Assembly: GCF_020921035.1 (NCBI RefSeq)
Contig: NC_063156.1
Coordinates: forward strand, 26,088,283 to 26,152,282
DNA length: 64,000 nucleotides
Origin: Rhodamnia argentea
Taxonomy: Eukaryota > Streptophyta > Magnoliopsida > Myrtales > Myrtaceae
Reading direction: 5' to 3'
A program made the position numbers and the translations under genes. Numbering within the stretch: position 1 is the first letter of the stretch; every line of letters starts with the position of its first letter. Below are positions 36,185-50,600 of the stretch, one piece after another. The notes under the pieces were generated by a model. It saw nothing but the letters and a program-made list of their open reading frames with translations, did no database searches and had not been told where the DNA came from.

Positions 36185-38602
36185 CTGCAAAGCATGGCAA
36201 GTAATGGGTTCTGGCTCAGTTGATCTCGTGTGAAGAAGACCTGGAGATGGAGGGGTTTAACAGAGAAAGTTGCGATCTTTCCGAGGAGGAGGAAGAAAAA
36301 GAAGAAGAAGCTGATTTCGGTGGGTCGCGGTTGGATTTGGAGAGTTGGGATTTGGGAAGACTCGCGGTCGCAGCTGATTGTACAAGACTCCGGATACCGA
36401 AACAGCTACGTATATTTTCTCTTGAGAGATGAGATGGCCCCCGAGCAAATCGAAAATCGCGCGAGCATTTACAAACGCGGAACGTCCATCCGCGCTTTGA
36501 CACGTCACGCACGTTTAGATTACGCGCTTCTGCACAAAAAGAACAGGAAAAAAATAATTAAGCGGTTGTTGGGCGCGCATGGTAACATTCCTAGACCTGA
36601 ATTTTTGCTCCAAAAACGTTTTTGAAATAAGAAATCTGTTTGATTAAACAACATTATATTTCTACTTTTGAAATTATTTTTGCACTAATTTCAGAAACTT
36701 AAAAAAATTATTTTTCTTACTCCTAATATTAATATCTCTATTACTTCAGCCTCATTTTATTTTCAGCGTCTCGCTCTCTCAACTACACCTCCGCCATTAC
36801 CACTACCCTCCGCACCATCGGCGAATCTTGTCACCGACCGTTGTTGACCTCCGCCGGCCACCGTCGCCACTTGTCGGCCGCCGACCACTGTTGGCCGATG
36901 TTGCCCCTCATCAATCGCCGATGCCGACCACCGACCACCACCAACTACCGCCGCCACCGCACCGTTTTCAACCACCAGAGTAAAAAATAAATAATAATTT
37001 TTAGTTTTATTTTTAAAAATTAAATAATATTTTTTAATAATAAAAAAAAATGCAGTTAAAAAATTTTCGTAGCTGATAAGAATTTCTCGTATAAGATTTT
37101 GTGTTACTAATGTTTCAAAAGTAAAAATTTTCAATCATTACCAAATGAATTTCTCTAATCAGAAATCAATTTCTAGAGTACAAATAGAAAAATCAATTTT
37201 TGCTTTTTGAGTAAGAGTAGAAAAATAAAAAGGTTGATTTATGCAGCCAAATCTCATGTTCAAACGACGATGAGATCAAAGAGAAATTCGACATTAAAAA
37301 TAAATAAATAAAACAACAACAACAAGGAGATCAAACAAGAGCAATTATAGTTTGAAGTCGTAACGGCCAACCATTTTTTACGATTCAATTGTCTATCGGT
37401 CTCTTTTTTTTTTTGTTTCTTTTGCTTTTACTATTTGTAATTCCGCTGAGTTTAGATCAACTCAAAAGCAGCTCTGATAAAGTATGAATTTCATGAAAAT
37501 GTAACCTTCTTTATATTTTTTTTGGTCGAACCAACCTCACGCACGAAACTTTCGAAAAAAAGACCCCTTGAACCATCGATTCATATTTAACCAAAAAAAA
37601 AAAAAAACCATAGACTCATTGGACCGGAAAAAAAAAACATAGATTCAAACCTTCATATGGCTCACCCCAAGTTGGACTTACACAGTGCTTTTATGTTGAT
37701 GTATATAACTGGGATCATAACACAAATAGTAAATAAACTTTGACCAAATGTGCAATTATATATCTAAATTTTTAATTTGTTCAATGTAACTCCTAAATTT
37801 TAACTCAATTTGCAATAAGACCCTTAAATTTTAAATTGTCCTTCATAGTCCCTAAACTTTATATTTGATATAGTCCTTAAACTAAACAATTTTATCCTTT
37901 TAAATAATGAACCTTTATGTATAATTCTAAAATTAAATTAAATATATATATATATCAAAAGTCCATATATTATATTAAAGTTCAAAAACGACATCGCACG
38001 TCAAACTAAAATTCAGAGACCGCATTAAACAAATTAAAAATTTAAGAGACCACAGTGCACATTGAGCCAACGCTCACAAATCGTTTCTGTCATTTTCCCT
38101 ACATTTTTAAAATTTTCTCCTTCCATAGAAGGAGAGTAGCATCCTATCCAACCAAATTGTAAGTTGCTCTTCCTATCTAACTCTCTTGGTTAAAACTTAA
38201 ACGCCGTTCTATCCTCAACATGAGAACTGGATCCAAAGTATTGACGTCATTCATCCTAACTGTCGTCTCAAGTCACTTCACATCCAAATTGTCCATGGCA
38301 GCTTCAGTATCAAACATCCTAACAGGTCTCGTAAGCGTTTGTCAATCTCAAAGGAGGGAACCCGAGAAGAGCTTCCAATGGCCCGGAAGACCTGGACACG
38401 TGATACTCAAGATAATTTGAATCAACCGACACACCGCCTGAAGAAACAATGTAAGAACCGAGAAGGACTTTCGGTAGTTCAATGGCATAGGATAAACATC
38501 CTGTCATCTAACATAACACGGCAAGACCTAAGGGCATTCCCTGAAGAACCTCGCAAAGGAGCCATCCTCGAAACTACTTACAAACAATCATCAAACTGAA
38601 AA
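36185..38602. other. Intergenic region unknown gene - C3H31
   Basis: The promoter of the unknown gene, then very AT-rich DNA with a GC-rich patch at 36780-36970 (CCGCC/CCGACC-type repeats that create open frames). Further right are an inverted-repeat element and the helicase 3' flank. No gene is recognised. Confidence 0.5.
37740..38070. mobile_element. MITE with ~65-bp imperfect terminal inverted repeats
   Basis: The left end (TTGACCAAATGTGCA..TAAATTTTTAATTTGTTCAATG) pairs with the reverse complement of the right end (TTGGCTCAATGTGCA..TAAATTTTTAATTTGTTTAATG). Each arm contains tandem copies of a CTAAATTTT..TTGCAATG-like unit. It is about 330 bp with no coding capacity. The target duplication is not resolved. 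Confidence 0.6.
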
Positions 38603-41600
38603 TTACTGAACATCATGCAGACATTGTCGAATTGCAGCCCGGAAATCATCAGACTCGATGTCTGATGGTGGGTACAGGTGAAAAACATAAGAGATGGACT
38701 TGGATACCACCATCGGTTTCTTGGTGGGTATACCATCCGACAATTTCCCAAAGCTCTGCTCGTCGAAAGGAAATGACCCGCTGAGAAAGAAGAAGCTGCT
38801 CCTCCCCAGCTTCTCCACCTGGAACAACAATCACGCAGGTGTCAAAACAACATCAAGGGTAAGGACGGATATATACAAAAGATGTCTTGAACACACTATT
38901 TTGAACTATTAGAGCTGCTACTCAAAACCAAGCTGACAAATTTATCAGTGCAGCAACCGATCAGGAAAGAAAAACTCGAGAACGAAAATGAAAATCTAAA
39001 TTATTGGCCATGCATGGAACTAGTATGCTCTCTGCCGAGCACATGCAATTGCCTGAGGAACACAGATTCTTTACAAGATCCTGTGATCAAGCAAACGCAG
39101 CCATAAGAAAACATTATGCCATCTTTTAGCAACAGTAAATTACCTGCAGTTGTGAAAACCTAAGGTTATTCATGGTAAGAATAACCGGCACTTCATATAA
39201 AGCTTCACTAAGTAGCCGAATCGCCAAATACTCGAAGAAGTTCTTCATGAAACTTCTCTGTCCCTCCAAATTTTTTCCATATCCATGAATTTCAAAATCA
39301 GGAAACCACAAGACGCATTTTACTGACTTCCACAGAACTTGGCTCTTCGCAGATTTCCCTATGATGGTCTGGTATGGGTGATGGAGTCCCCACATAATCT
39401 TGACATCAGTCAATGACGGGTCGAATATCGAGGATTCAAGAAGAGATGTGGTGGTGACCATTCTTAAAGGATCATAACTGCGGGCAATGTTGGAGGTATA
39501 ATGAAAGTTGGTGTCATCCAAGATGAGAATTTTCCCATCATCAGCAAAAGGAAATAACTGAATGAGTAATTCTGGGTCAGCATCGCCATTTTCTGGGATG
39601 CATGAACTTGGCTTACTGACTGACGAAAATGATGTGCCCATATCATGAGAGAAGGAACATGAATCACCGTTCCGACAACCCTGCAAATCCAATTACACAA
39701 TCAATTAATGAACTAGTTGCATTTTGTATGGGGGAGCAAAGTAGCAGCAGTGATAAAAACAAGACTTAGGAGCATATGCGGAGAGTTGTGGCATGACTTA
39801 AACATAATCAGCTACAGGTACACTTATTCATGAGCAATCCCACTACCAGCTTTTGAATCTCTTGCTTCAGACAAGAAGCGACCCACTTAGGCTCAGAAGC
39901 GTCTAATCTCTTAGGAGGACTATATGCAAGCAATACCAATTTTTGAACTCTTGCCTGTGACAAGGACCAACCAATTTAAGCTCAGAAGCCTCTACCAATT
40001 TAAGCTTAGAAGCCTCTAATCTCTTAAAAGGAATATACACAAAATCCAGAAATTTATTTTCTTTTTTTCATTTCAACTCCCATGAAGCATCAATAGCATC
40101 CATTTTATAAATACCCAATTAAGGTTTGGTTGTTTTTGCAAAAACTTCTGTTATTACCTTTAGTGCCATAGCCTGTATTTGTTTATACTGTGGCTTCAAA
40201 ATGAGCATTGACAGAGCATGTTCCTAAAGTGCTATAGACCTTCAGACATAAAGTACTCAAAAGGAATGCTCCACATCAGAGTGACTCCTTCAGAAGCTGC
40301 TGAAGAATGAACACCATTTGAAAGTTCCTCATGCACCAGTTTTAGAGTGCTTGCCAAGCATCTAAGAAGAACTGAAGCACTCTGAAAAAACTAAAGCAGG
40401 TGGCAAGCAGTACTCCCAAGCACGCGTGTAATGAGGCAATTTTCAATAGAGGCCTCCAAATGACAGAATCATAACGTTGAAATTCTCAAGAAAAAGAATG
40501 AATTCTCTCACAAATTTCAAGAACCTCAGGAGACAGAAAAGGTGTTATTCGTGGTCTTAGTTTGATTAACTTAATAACATAACTAGATAGGAGGAAACTT
40601 ATTGAAGCATATACCACTGAGCATGGACAACAAAGCAATGGAATCTACTATGCTGACAATTTAGCAGATCAATTCACAATTACATATAGAGGGGTTGTAT
40701 TGTGCTATGGATCAAGACAACCATGCCTTGAAAATGGGGAAGAATCTTAAGTATGTATCATGTGGTTTCTGTGAACAGAGTCTCGTGAATCGTAGTAATG
40801 CGAAAGTCAACTATAAGATATCATGCCACCAACTTGTCAATGTTATCTGCTTTATTTGCTTCAGTCAACCGGTAAAGAATTTTTCAATCACATTCATGAT
40901 AAAGCAAAACATTTCACCAGACATTCACTTGGTAAGTGGTTACAAATGTGAGAATGAAAATTCATATCTGGTTAACACGTGCATGCATATTATATAGAAT
41001 GAAATTAAAGTCGGAGTGAAGTATGAACCTGTAAAGAGAAGAAGAATTTGCACATAGGTTGTTTTGCTTGAAAGGAATGAGAAAATAAGCAATTACTGCC
41101 CCTGTTGCAAGATCCTTTAAGAAAATATATACATATTTCACCCTTGTCAACAGAGAAATCACTCCCAGAAGAACTCTTGGGCTGATCACCGTGGGCCACT
41201 CCAGAGTAATGAGCTCTTATCTATTAAAAAATTGCAGACAAAAGAGACTTAATTCCATAGGTATCTCCAAAAAGGAGCACATAAGAGATGATATTGTACC
41301 TCTTTGACAACAGCTGTCAATTTGTCAGTCACAATTTTTGTCTGGAAGTCATTTGGGGCAACAAACGGCCCAGCAACACATTTCCTGCTGTCGGCAGAAG
41401 AATTAAGTCGTTCGTCATCTAGGCCAGCCGCATCTTCATTTTCATTTGGCAGACCCTCAAGGAGGCACTCGTGTTGGAACTCGTGCGGATAGTAATAAGA
41501 AGGAAAAGAATCAGATGTACTAAGGAAGATGGGCCGAAACCGATGCAATGAACTCAGGACATCTTCATCTGAGGAAAAGCAAACTGAAAATCAAAAGGCT

Positions 41601-44600
41601 GACTAATGGAAGAAAGGGGAAGAGAGGTGACAAGAGAGAACTCAAAGGACAAAGTTGCAGCTGTACATATTTCGGCAACGTGATTAAGTGACGACTGCAC
41701 AAGATTGTGAAAGAAGCACCATTCTTCTTCAGTCTTCAGCACCATCTTCTCTGTAGCTTTCATGTCATCAAATTGTAGAACTTGATTCAAATGCTTAATG
41801 CGATACTTGTCCTTCAGAGAAAAACAACACATAGATATGAGAATGAATACCTGACAGATCTTCAAGAATAAATTATGAGAATACCTTGAAAATGCGCTGC
41901 CAAAACTTAAAGGCACACAAGTTCGCCATTAACATCACCTCCTTTTGACCGACTGGGGGGTTATTAGTATCTCCGCTAAAATAGCAGTCAATGTACTTTC
42001 TGAACTGGAAAGAGAAAGGGAATAGCCAATGAGTGTAATGACTTTTTCTTGTTGATGGATCTAAATAGAAATTTGCATTTGCTTGATAGGAAGTACCAAA
42101 TTTTCCTCCCCAAAAGGATGCACGATGGGTAGAGGTTGTGTATCCATCAATACACCAAGAAGAATGCCCTCATGCAGCAACCCAACTTCACCAAACTTGA
42201 TTATGAGCATAGACGCATCAAAAGACAGAGAGAAGCAGGCAAGCAAACGTCCATAGAATGTTGGCTCAAGCCTCCCTCTAGGAGATGTCTTTAGTGCACC
42301 CATAAGAACTAGCAAATCTAATGCATCTTGAACAACATCAGGATCAGGAGGGTCTAAAGCCTTCTGCAACAACACTGACATTTATTTTTCACGGATCAGC
42401 ATTTCTATTAATCAATACACTGAATATGTGAATGCAGAAAATCATGGAATGAAAAAGGATAATCATGGAAATGTGTCTCGTATATCTTAGAGATCCAGAA
42501 TAGATGCGAGTTCCCTTTTAAGATCATCCAATGCCAATAACAATCAGATACTGATAGATGCAGCAGGACACGTTAGTAACATAGCTTCAGAATAATTTCT
42601 GCATGAACTTTTCCAGTAGTAGTCCTTAGCTAAGCAGAAAAAGGAAAAGATCCAAAGACAATACTTCTTCATTTAGATAAGGATCCTAGCTAAGCAGAAA
42701 AGGAAAAAGATCCAAAGACATAAGGACTCGTGACTCCCCTTTCAGTATCTTCCATATGTGGCATGACTTGCCATTTATATACCTGAAGGTGTGTAAGGTA
42801 CCTATTTCTTGATTAGTCATTTAAAGGGTGACCAAAGGACAGATAAATTCCTCAATGCTTTGTGAATATTGAAAATGAGATGTCTCGAGGTGTTTCTTTA
42901 AGCTGGAGTTTGGCTGCATAGGGTTCCAAAATGGAGGGAGGCTGATCAAAAGGAAAAATTTGGCAAGGCAGAATGCCGTGCCGTGACTAATGTAATTGAT
43001 CTTTTAAAATGCAACACCTAACGGGAACAGAAGCTGTATGGGCAAGTCCACTGGCACAAAAAGGAGGTAAATCGGCTTTGGATTTAAGCGGCAGTGGAGG
43101 GGGAGGCCCTTAATGCTCTAGAAAATCAAGGCTTGCTAAAAGAGAGAGGAAAACAAAGAACTCGTCAGTTTTGATTTTGCCCTCTTCCCTACATATGTTT
43201 ATTTCCCATTCTTTCGCATGATTTCTTACAAATAGGTTGGAGACCCATTTTGCACTTCCAGTTCTAAGAGATGGATGCATCTGGGAAGTTATGTTGAAGG
43301 TAAGGCGAAACAGGAAAAGAGAACATTACAACAGAACACTTACTGTTTTATAGACAGAATGAACATACCTCTGGGATCGTTAATGGCCCTTGATTCAGCA
43401 CAACAGATCAGAAGTACTTGCTGTCGCAGTGATAATCTCAGTATAGTTGGACACTCATACTCCTCTAGATTACTGAAAAATGATCCTGTTACTAATCTAT
43501 AAATCTCTCCATCACAGGTCCGACCCGTTCTTCCTCTCCGTTGTTCAGCCTGCATAAAACTTTGAATTTCATGAACTTCACATAGAAACTGAGACAAAGT
43601 TGCTGAGCTTGATATGATACCTGAGATTTGGATACCCACATGAGCTCTGAGTGTTCACTTTTCCTATTACCATCCCAGTAAACTTGCAATGACCGACATG
43701 AATCAATTATAAAAGCTACTTTTGGAATTGTCACTGATGACTCCGCAATGTTTGTAGCTAATATTATCTGGTCAAAAAGAACTTTCAAAGTCACAAGGAA
43801 CTCAAAACATATAATATTTTCTCTGACTGGCCAAAGAAAAGAGATCCAACTTATTCATAATCTATATTATTAAGGAAAAGTCATATTTGTCTCCCTTATT
43901 TGGCATTCCAATATAACCCTTCCTACTACCCCCACTATTTCATCAGGTAACCACCCACTTTATACATGTCTGATAACTATCAATTATCACTATATCCACC
44001 CCACCAGATAATCACTTAATTCCTCTCAATACTTTTTTCTTTGTTAATAACCTCCCACTCTCGTGCACACATTTCAACACTAATAATGGCATAAGAAAAC
44101 GTACAGTCCCACAGCAAATGCTATAACGGTCTCATACTAAATTCACACTGATACACACACATAAGTTCGTAACCTAACAAAAGCGGAGACAAGCTAATCC
44201 ATTGCCTTCATGAAGAGAAAATGCCTAAAAGATCTGCACCCGTGCAATGATATCAGTAGGGTAAGCAAGATCCTTGGCTTCCGTTTTCTGCATCAGTCCA
44301 TTGACATATGTGTTGCTGAAGATTCCCAAGTCAATATAAGCAAAGTTACCATCTAAAATCTATTGATACAGTTTTCCATTGCGATAGCATTTCAAAAGTA
44401 CATAATTGCCATGTTTTATTGCTTTCTCAAATACTTCTGCAAATTAAGAGAACTCCAATTCCAAAACATGATAATTTTATTTGAGCTTCCCAAAAGTGCA
44501 TCTTACCTTACGGTGGGACTTCCAGATCTTCATTGCCAGCAAAGCTTGTTCTGTGTCTATACTACTATGTAAAATATGAACTTTGAACAATGGACTTAAG

Positions 44601-47600
44601 GACTTCAAAAGGCGCCATTGCTCCTCCAGTGAACGGTACGTTGGCAAAAAAATCATTATGCTCTTCTCAATGTCGGGCTCATTTTCATGGATATGCATTA
44701 CCAAATCATGAATGAGTTTGTGAACTTCAGGCTTGATATTTGCATGGGCTGTTGAAGGGCTTTCCCCATTGCAATATTTCACTGATGATGACTCCGAACT
44801 AATTCCGAGCAATTTGGTTACCTGTTCAGTAAAATCTAATAAATCCATCATTCCTCCCAAGCTAAATTTGTAAAAACCTTAAACATACTTATTTCTTTAT
44901 GAGAAACATAATAATTAATCTTTCCATAGAGAAAAGACAACTGTCAGGAATTATCATGCCTCCCAAGGTCACCCTTGGTTCTATCATCACTCGATATTTA
45001 CCATCCTTATTACAATTGGCGGACATATTTGGAAGGCCCCTTGCTCATAATGTCTTTACGCATTTTAGATACAAACTCAGTCTTTGGACTATCCCAATGA
45101 CAAGTTTGATGGGGAGTGTTGATCCACACATTCAACCTCAGGCTAAACCAAGCCAAATTCGGAAGATTTCAATTAACATCGCGCATGACAGATTTGATGC
45201 TGAGTTGTTTTTACTTTTATTGGATTCTGTAATTAAGATGTTTCACTTGCCTTTTAGATTTTTGTTCATTAAAAGAATCATGGGACCATTATTTCTCTTG
45301 TATACATATGAACCTCTACCAATGAAATGGTATAAAAAGGGATTTGTATATACTCTCATCTTCATTTGTCTTTAATAACTTCCCCATCATTCACCATCAC
45401 TTTTCCAACCGATCACTGCTACCACGATGACCTCTCCTGCGTTCCCTCCTGTAGTAACTGCAGCCTAGACTTAATAAGAATCCACATCCCCGTCTCAATT
45501 CAGACCGCAACATCCATACTAACTTTCAATCTCCCGACCTATCCCCATCCAAATCAAAATCCTCTAGGTACACCAGCCGATGATTGTGCCGAACCATTGG
45601 AGCATGCTCACATGTCTAGAGTTCATTCTAAATCTTCATCAATGAGGCAATTGCTTCCATTGTTGTCATTAGTTGTTACTAGACATGCCTCCGCTCTCAG
45701 GGATTTTGTCAACCAACTGACATAGTAGAAATGGCAGAAATGCAGATAAATCAATCCTTAGAAAACGCCCCAGGAGCAACACTCTCACAAGCACAAATCC
45801 AGGGAAAAATCTCATAATTCTTTCATTAATTTAAAAAAATAAGCTGCTTTGCAACAAAATAAAAGCACATGTTTATATAGTACTAAACTAGAAAAAAAGA
45901 AAACACAATGTCGGAAAGTATTGTTAGTAATAAGGGTTTTACACACACACACACATGCATATGATTTTTGAATAATAGAAAGTGATAATCTCTTCAACAT
46001 GATATCGGTAGGGGTGAGCATGGTCTGGATTAGTTTGGTTCCCTCAAGAACCAGAGGCCGGACCAGTAGTCCCGGTATTTCTAGAACCGGGGATCGGACC
46101 AAAGGTCTCTGGAACAAATAAAATGAGGAAAAAAAAAGTAAAGGGAAATTTAACTTGTTTGATAAATGGTAAAAACTCAAAGAGAGGATAGATGAAGTGC
46201 TCACTCTTTGTCCAGGGCAAGACTTTTGTGGTCACTAACCATGATAAGAAATTGTCGCATCCTCTATTGAGAGGAACTTCGCATTGTGTAAAAGGGTATT
46301 GCATTTCGTCTAAGAGTCTAGGGGAACTAGTATAGAACTATTTGTGGTCAAGGTTCGTTTTGATTGCTTGGCATGCTCTGTTTAATAACAAAGTTGAGGT
46401 AAGAGCTTGCAGTATGTCATTGGAAGTTCGTGTGTTTTTTGGCAAGGACTCTGTTGTGGTTGATCAAGGTGTTAGCGTTGTCATTTCACGAGAGCACCAG
46501 TATGTGATTGAGACGTTATTTGGTAAACTCACCATGAAAATATTGAGGACAGTGGGACAGGAAGATATAGTCACAGCTAATCTTCAAAAATTGGAGGCTG
46601 CAAGCAGGACCGTGCTGTCAGATCTCGGGGCAGCTGCTTTTCCGAGGGATGGTGGGAGTGTAACTGGGAGGGGAGAGCTTTAGAGAAGTTCCCTAGCAGA
46701 AAGCACCAAGTTCTCTAGAGTAGGGTTTGGAAAGAGTGATCAGGGGGATGACAGTAGATCACTTATAGGAGCTGAAAACTAAGAACATGGTCAGAATTAA
46801 GTTGTACATTTAAAAATAAAAATAAAAATTCAAAATTTGTCAGTCCGGGTGGGCGGTCCATTGGTCCAATTCCCCTAGAACCGGGAATCGGACCGACCGA
46901 ACACCGGTTCCATCTTGAGGAACCGGAGACCAAATCGGTGACTTCTAAAACCAGACCAAACCCGTCTGTGCGGTCCGTCCGGGCGGTTCCCGATCCAATC
47001 GGTCCAACTTGCTCACTCTTAGATATCAGAGCCTAATTCCTAATCCCTTGAGGTCACCGGAAAACCACTGTTCGGGCTGCCAACAGCAAAACCCTAGCCT
47101 ACAATTCCGGTGACTCACTCGCTACCGCTGACTCTCTCATCACCAGCAAACTGCTCGACCCTCGCCTCTCCTCTCCATCTCACCCCAGCTAGTCCACCCA
47201 ACTCACTTTGCCCCAGCCCCTCGCCAGCCTGCTTACACCTCACCATCACATCTCTACTGCTCGTATCTCACCACTGTAGCTCAAATCCAGCATCACCAGG
47301 CCGTGATAGTGCCAAGAACGACGTCGCAAAACAAGTCAACGCTAAATCCACTGCCGCCCAATGTTGCCCAGTCTTGTTGAGCTCAAATCTAGCGACGTTC
47401 AGCCAAGACCTGACGTTGAAACCCACTGTTCTTCACCCAAGAAGTTGATGTGTCTTTGTTCTATGCTGATTTTGTTTGTGGTCAACCTCATTATCTCTGT
47501 GTGTGGAGTTGCATTGGATCGAAGGAAATATTGGGAATAAGGTTGCTGATTTTTCGATGATTCATACCTTTACTTACTAATAGATGGTATCTACAGACCT

Positions 47601-50600
47601 CTCTAACGGAATTCTTGGGGAACCAAATGCCTTTCCATTATATTGTTACGGCGTTGTATACCAATTTAATGATATTGCTAAGTCTCGGGAACTGCTGAGA
47701 CTAGTGGTGGTCGGATTGAATCCTATTTTCTTTTCGAAACTACTTGTGTGATTAATTGGATTTTTGGATTTAATTTTGGGGGGGGGGCCGCGGCTCAATC
47801 ACATTCTCTATTCACCGATGGCGGGATCAACTTCTAGAATCTCTTTTGCTCACTTTCAATTAACCTCTGTCAAGTTGGATGGAACTACTTATACGTCCTG
47901 GTCTAAAGCCGTCGAGGTCTATCTTATGGCTACCAAGCAACTTGACTATCTAACGTCTACGGTACCGGCAACTTGATTATCCAAAGTCTATGGTACCATC
48001 TAACAAGGATAAAGTTGTTGATTGGATTGCGGGAGATGCGATGATTCGGACTCTTTTATGGAATAGCATGGACCCTAAGGTCAGTCCTCACTTTATTCAA
48101 GTATGACTCGCTAAGGCATTTTGGGAGAAATGCGCATTGCTCTGTTATGGGCATAATAATATAACACGGGTATGTGGCACGTGTGAAGCCTTATTTGATA
48201 TTCGGCACAGAGATCAATCTTTATCTGATAATTATGCTTGGTTCATGACCTTTTGCCAACAATTGGATACTTATCTTCTCACCTCGAATGATCCAATTGT
48301 TTTGGCCAAATGCCAAGAGGAGTTGCAGTGGTATCATATCTCAAGTCAATGAGGCCTCAGTATTCATCTCGTCGACAATATACTATAGTAGAAATTCTAA
48401 TAAGAGTTCCCTTTTACACATAATTATCAATAAAGAATATATAGAAGGGAGATAGAACATCCCAGCAAGAGCCGAAAGGCATCCTAAAGGAATGGTAGCA
48501 CCATGATCCACCCACGCGGCCACCTCTCATCCCGAGCTTCTTTGAAAGTGCTTTCTTTTGAGTGAAGGCAGCATAAGTGCATTGGTCACATAGGCTTGAT
48601 TCCTGGAGGTCTGGAGAAAGCTGCAATGAGATAAGCGCTACGCTTTCCCATGGTCTTAGTGGACATAGAGGTCGAGGTTGAGGTTACCAATGTCATGGAT
48701 GCGGTTTTTTCCATAGTGGAGGTCGTTTTGCAGGGTTAGTACTTGTGGAGCCATTAGTTATGGGAATTGTCGTGGCTCACGCTATAGCCATCATTGTCAA
48801 AGAGCCAAACATACAAAAGCTTATTGTTATACTCTTCGCCCACAGCTTAAACTAACACTTGTTGCCCATGCAGAAATTGAGAATTCTGTTGTTCCTCCCT
48901 CACTGGTTCCACAAAGTTCGAGTACTATGCAAAATACAAACAATCCCGTTACATTGACACATGTTGATTATCATACATTGGTACGCTCTGAACAAATAAA
49001 AGGATCTTCAGCTCCTACTGCAACTTCTGCACAAACCTCCAAAGGTAGTTCATCTTGCTTGTTTCCTACAGCATCTGACTCCTGGATTATTGACTCTGGA
49101 GCTACCAATCACATGATTGGTAACTCTAATCTACCGTCTTCATTTCATTCTACATCTCCTTCATTGTCAAACTCAGCTACAATAGCGAATAGCTCACAAT
49201 CTCAAGTAACTGGTACAAGAGTTGCTCATTTGAGTCTCTCTCTTTCTTTATCATCTATCCTTCACCTATCAAAATCTCCTTATAATTTGATTTTTAGCTC
49301 ATTAACAAATTGAATTGTTTTGTAACCTTTTCCTATCCCCGCTATGTCTTTCAAGATCTAAGGACTGGGTAGATGATTGGTTTGGTTTTTTTTTTTTTGG
49401 GGGGGGAACATGAATAAATAAAATGGCTTGTACTATCTTCACAAGAAGGTATTAGCTACCGCAGCTGTGAAGCGTACATCCACCGAAGTATATCGGATGC
49501 ATTCTCATGCTTGTCACCCGCCACCGAACAAACTTCGGTGACTATTTCCTAAGTGTGTCAATTCCTTCCAAGCTTGTCGGTTTGGTAAATATCATAGAGC
49601 CTCTTTTCCTTCCCGCATTCAAAACCATGTGTTTAGTCCATTTGAGCGGGTTCACTCATATGTATCCAAATAAGTATCGGAGATTAGTTGGTAAGTTAAA
49701 CCATCTTACCATCACAAAACCTAATATATCTTTTGCTATTAGCGTAGTAAGCCATTCCATGAGCAAGACCCGATATACCCCTACCCCATGCTTCGAATCG
49801 CCAAATATTCGAAGGGAGCACAAAGTAAAGGACTAATGTTTAAGAATTACGGTCATCTAAACACTATAAGCTTCTATGATGCTGATTGGGTTGGATGTAT
49901 GTCATATGGATAGGATATCTACTTCAGGCTATTGTGTGTTTCTCGTGTGATAACCCGAAAACCCTCACCAGCTTAAGAGTGAATTAATATTTGCAGATTG
50001 TTATCCGAACTCAATGGTGTTTTTAAGGAATTACTATTGGCCCAATAATATTTTTTAGGGGCACTAAGTATTTAACTAGGGTCCTATCGGGTCAAATATA
50101 TGCGAAATTGGGACAACCGGAGACGGGGAACAGCACGTGGCTGCACGTTGGGGCCCACATGTCACCGCCACAAGACACGTGCCAAAGGCGGTGCCACGTG
50201 TCCCCGTAAGGCGACCCGTGTCACGCCGTGGTGCTTCGGGCACCGACTCGCCCAAGCCGACCGATCTTCACTCTGCTTCCCTATATAAACTTCTGACGTC
50301 GGTTCATTTCGTTGTACGATCGTCAAAACACGTTACTTTGCCATTATCCATACCCGTCCGCCGCCATCCTCTCTCTCGGCCGTGCATCCTCACCGTTGTG
50401 GTCGCGCTGCCACCGTGCCGACGCATTGCCGTCCACCGATGCCATGTCGCCGTGCCGAAGTCATCAAGTCGGCTTAAGGAAGGTAAACTCAAGATCATTC
50501 GTTTGTCGTTTCTACTTCCGTTTTCTTCGAATTCATAACTAAGGCAAGTAGATCTCTAGTCCTTATTACTAGGCTGTTTATGGTTTTCCATTGTGAACAT

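Noticed and set aside
36763-37134. Minus-strand frame rich in Gly and Val
   Set aside because: It comes from CCGCC/CCACC repeats next to very AT-rich DNA; not gene-like.
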